Positions 4,831 through 5,243 of a DNA stretch of 5,243 nucleotides are shown one piece after another (within the stretch, counting starts at the first letter, position 1; each line of letters opens with the position of its first letter). This stretch comes from an uncultured Clostridia bacterium (GTDB lineage Bacteria; Bacillota; Clostridia; Oscillospirales; Ruminococcaceae). The translations under genes were made by a program, and so were the position numbers. The stretch spans positions 1 through 5,243 of the forward strand of contig CAMVBT010000191.1 of the NCBI GenBank assembly GCA_947165805.1, given 5' to 3'. The notes beneath the pieces were generated by a model. That model was given only the letters and a program-made list of their open reading frames with translations. It searched no databases and was not told where the DNA came from.

Positions 4831-5243
4831 TTTTGTTTACCGCGTGAACCCCGCTTCCAGACAGCGGCGGCGTTCGAATTGACAAGCAGTCTTTCGGCAT
4901 CTATTCCCGCGGGGCAGATATCCCGGCAGGCGAGCGATTTGCCGCAGCCCTTGTAGAAGTGTCCGTTATATGCGTCATACAGGCGTTTCTTTTCACTGTC
5001 GGGAGCCTGTGCGATAAGTCTTGACGCGGACATCACAGCGGCAGTGCCGAAGAATTCCCCGCCCGCGAAAAAGTTCGGACAGACCTCGAGACAGCAGCCG
5101 CATTGCAGACAGCGTGACGCGTCGTAGGATATGCCCGTTCCGTCGTTTTCCGCGCTGTCTTCAAGCCACGAACCGAGTGTTTTCAGATCGTCGAACATTA
5201 CACTCCTGTCGACCGTGAGGTCGCGCACAACGGGGAATTTCCT
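4827..5243 (-). CDS. Succinate dehydrogenase/fumarate reductase-type iron-sulfur protein, C-terminal part (partial)
   Basis: This is a partial gene: the reading frame is open to the window edge, so the first 138 visible residues are the C-terminal portion and the true start lies outside. A GTG at 5226-5228 is an internal valine, because the frame continues upstream as RKFPVV, a stretch usual in SdhB/FrdB before the DL(V/T)VDRS segment. The visible part is the bacterial ferredoxin-like 4Fe-4S/3Fe-4S domain: C-x2-C-x-C-C-x3-C-P (visible residues 45-56) and C-x5-C-x3-C-P (100-111). That is the same spacing as the two cluster-ligand groups of SdhB/FrdB. The N-terminal 2Fe-2S domain would lie outside. 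In the family this subunit passes electrons between a flavoprotein and a quinone or other acceptor at the inner face of the membrane. The stop overlaps the next start as ATGA, so the following lipoprotein gene is probably co-transcribed. Other Fe-S oxidoreductases such as HdrC- or GlpC-like proteins are less likely given the cysteine spacing. Confidence 0.85.
   Translation of the reverse strand, partial: RKFPVVRDLTVDRSVMFDDLKTLGSWLEDSAENDGTGISYDASRCLQCGCCLEVCPNFFAGGEFFGTAAVMSASRLIAQAPDSEKKRLYDAYNGHFYKGCGKSLACRDICPAGIDAERLLVNSNAAAVWKRGSRGKQK

Noticed and set aside
4827..5228. GTG at 5226-5228 as the real start of the iron-sulfur protein
   Set aside because: The frame stays open to the edge and the upstream residues RKFPVV fit the SdhB/FrdB family, so the gene continues out of the window.
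1..5243. CRISPR array, tRNA, rRNA, insertion sequence or phage attachment site
   Set aside because: No regularly spaced repeats, cloverleaf, rRNA signature, transposase or integrase was seen on either strand.

Overview
The window reads as a single minus-strand operon from a Gram-positive anaerobe, most likely a Clostridia member of the Ruminococcus/Oscillospiraceae type. The grounds are strong purine-rich ribosome binding sites, tightly packed stop-start overlaps, moderately high GC, a lipoprotein signal and protein families typical of that group. The taxonomic call is inference; no rRNA or marker gene is present.

Reading along the minus strand from the right edge, the order is: (1) the C-terminal half of an SdhB/FrdB-type iron-sulfur protein that runs out of the window (4827-5243); (2) a transglutaminase/protease-like lipoprotein with an intact Cys-His-Asp triad (3946-4830); (3) a DUF4418-type four-helix membrane protein with two Cys/His loops (3519-3935); (4) an FtsX/MacB-type ABC permease (2317-3522); (5) its ATPase (1634-2317); (6) a ketopantoate-reductase-like NAD(P) enzyme whose usual catalytic lysine appears replaced (607-1581); (7) an unassigned small membrane protein (131-610). 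Four of the six junctions are stop-start overlaps (ATGA three times, TGATG once). One has a 10-base gap with the ribosome binding site laid over the upstream stop codon. Only the ATPase/reductase junction has a real gap (52 bases), which holds an inverted repeat and no visible promoter. Co-transcription and translational coupling of genes 1-5 are therefore well supported.

The left 130 bases are non-coding as far as can be seen and hold three consecutive hairpins. One looks like the operon's own terminator on the minus strand. Another, with a T7 tract, looks like the terminator of a convergent plus-strand transcript entering from the left.

Working model (inference): genes 3-5 form an ABC unit for moving or sensing a ligand at the outer face of the membrane. 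The permease resembles the FtsX-like permeases that I recall from iron-uptake loci, and the DUF4418 protein puts two Cys/His clusters on the same outer face, so a metal, heme or thiol/redox substrate is plausible. No classical solute-binding protein is present; the lipoprotein transglutaminase is the only predicted exported protein. The iron-sulfur subunit may share the transcript for metabolic reasons only. The last two genes have no evident mechanistic link to the transporter.
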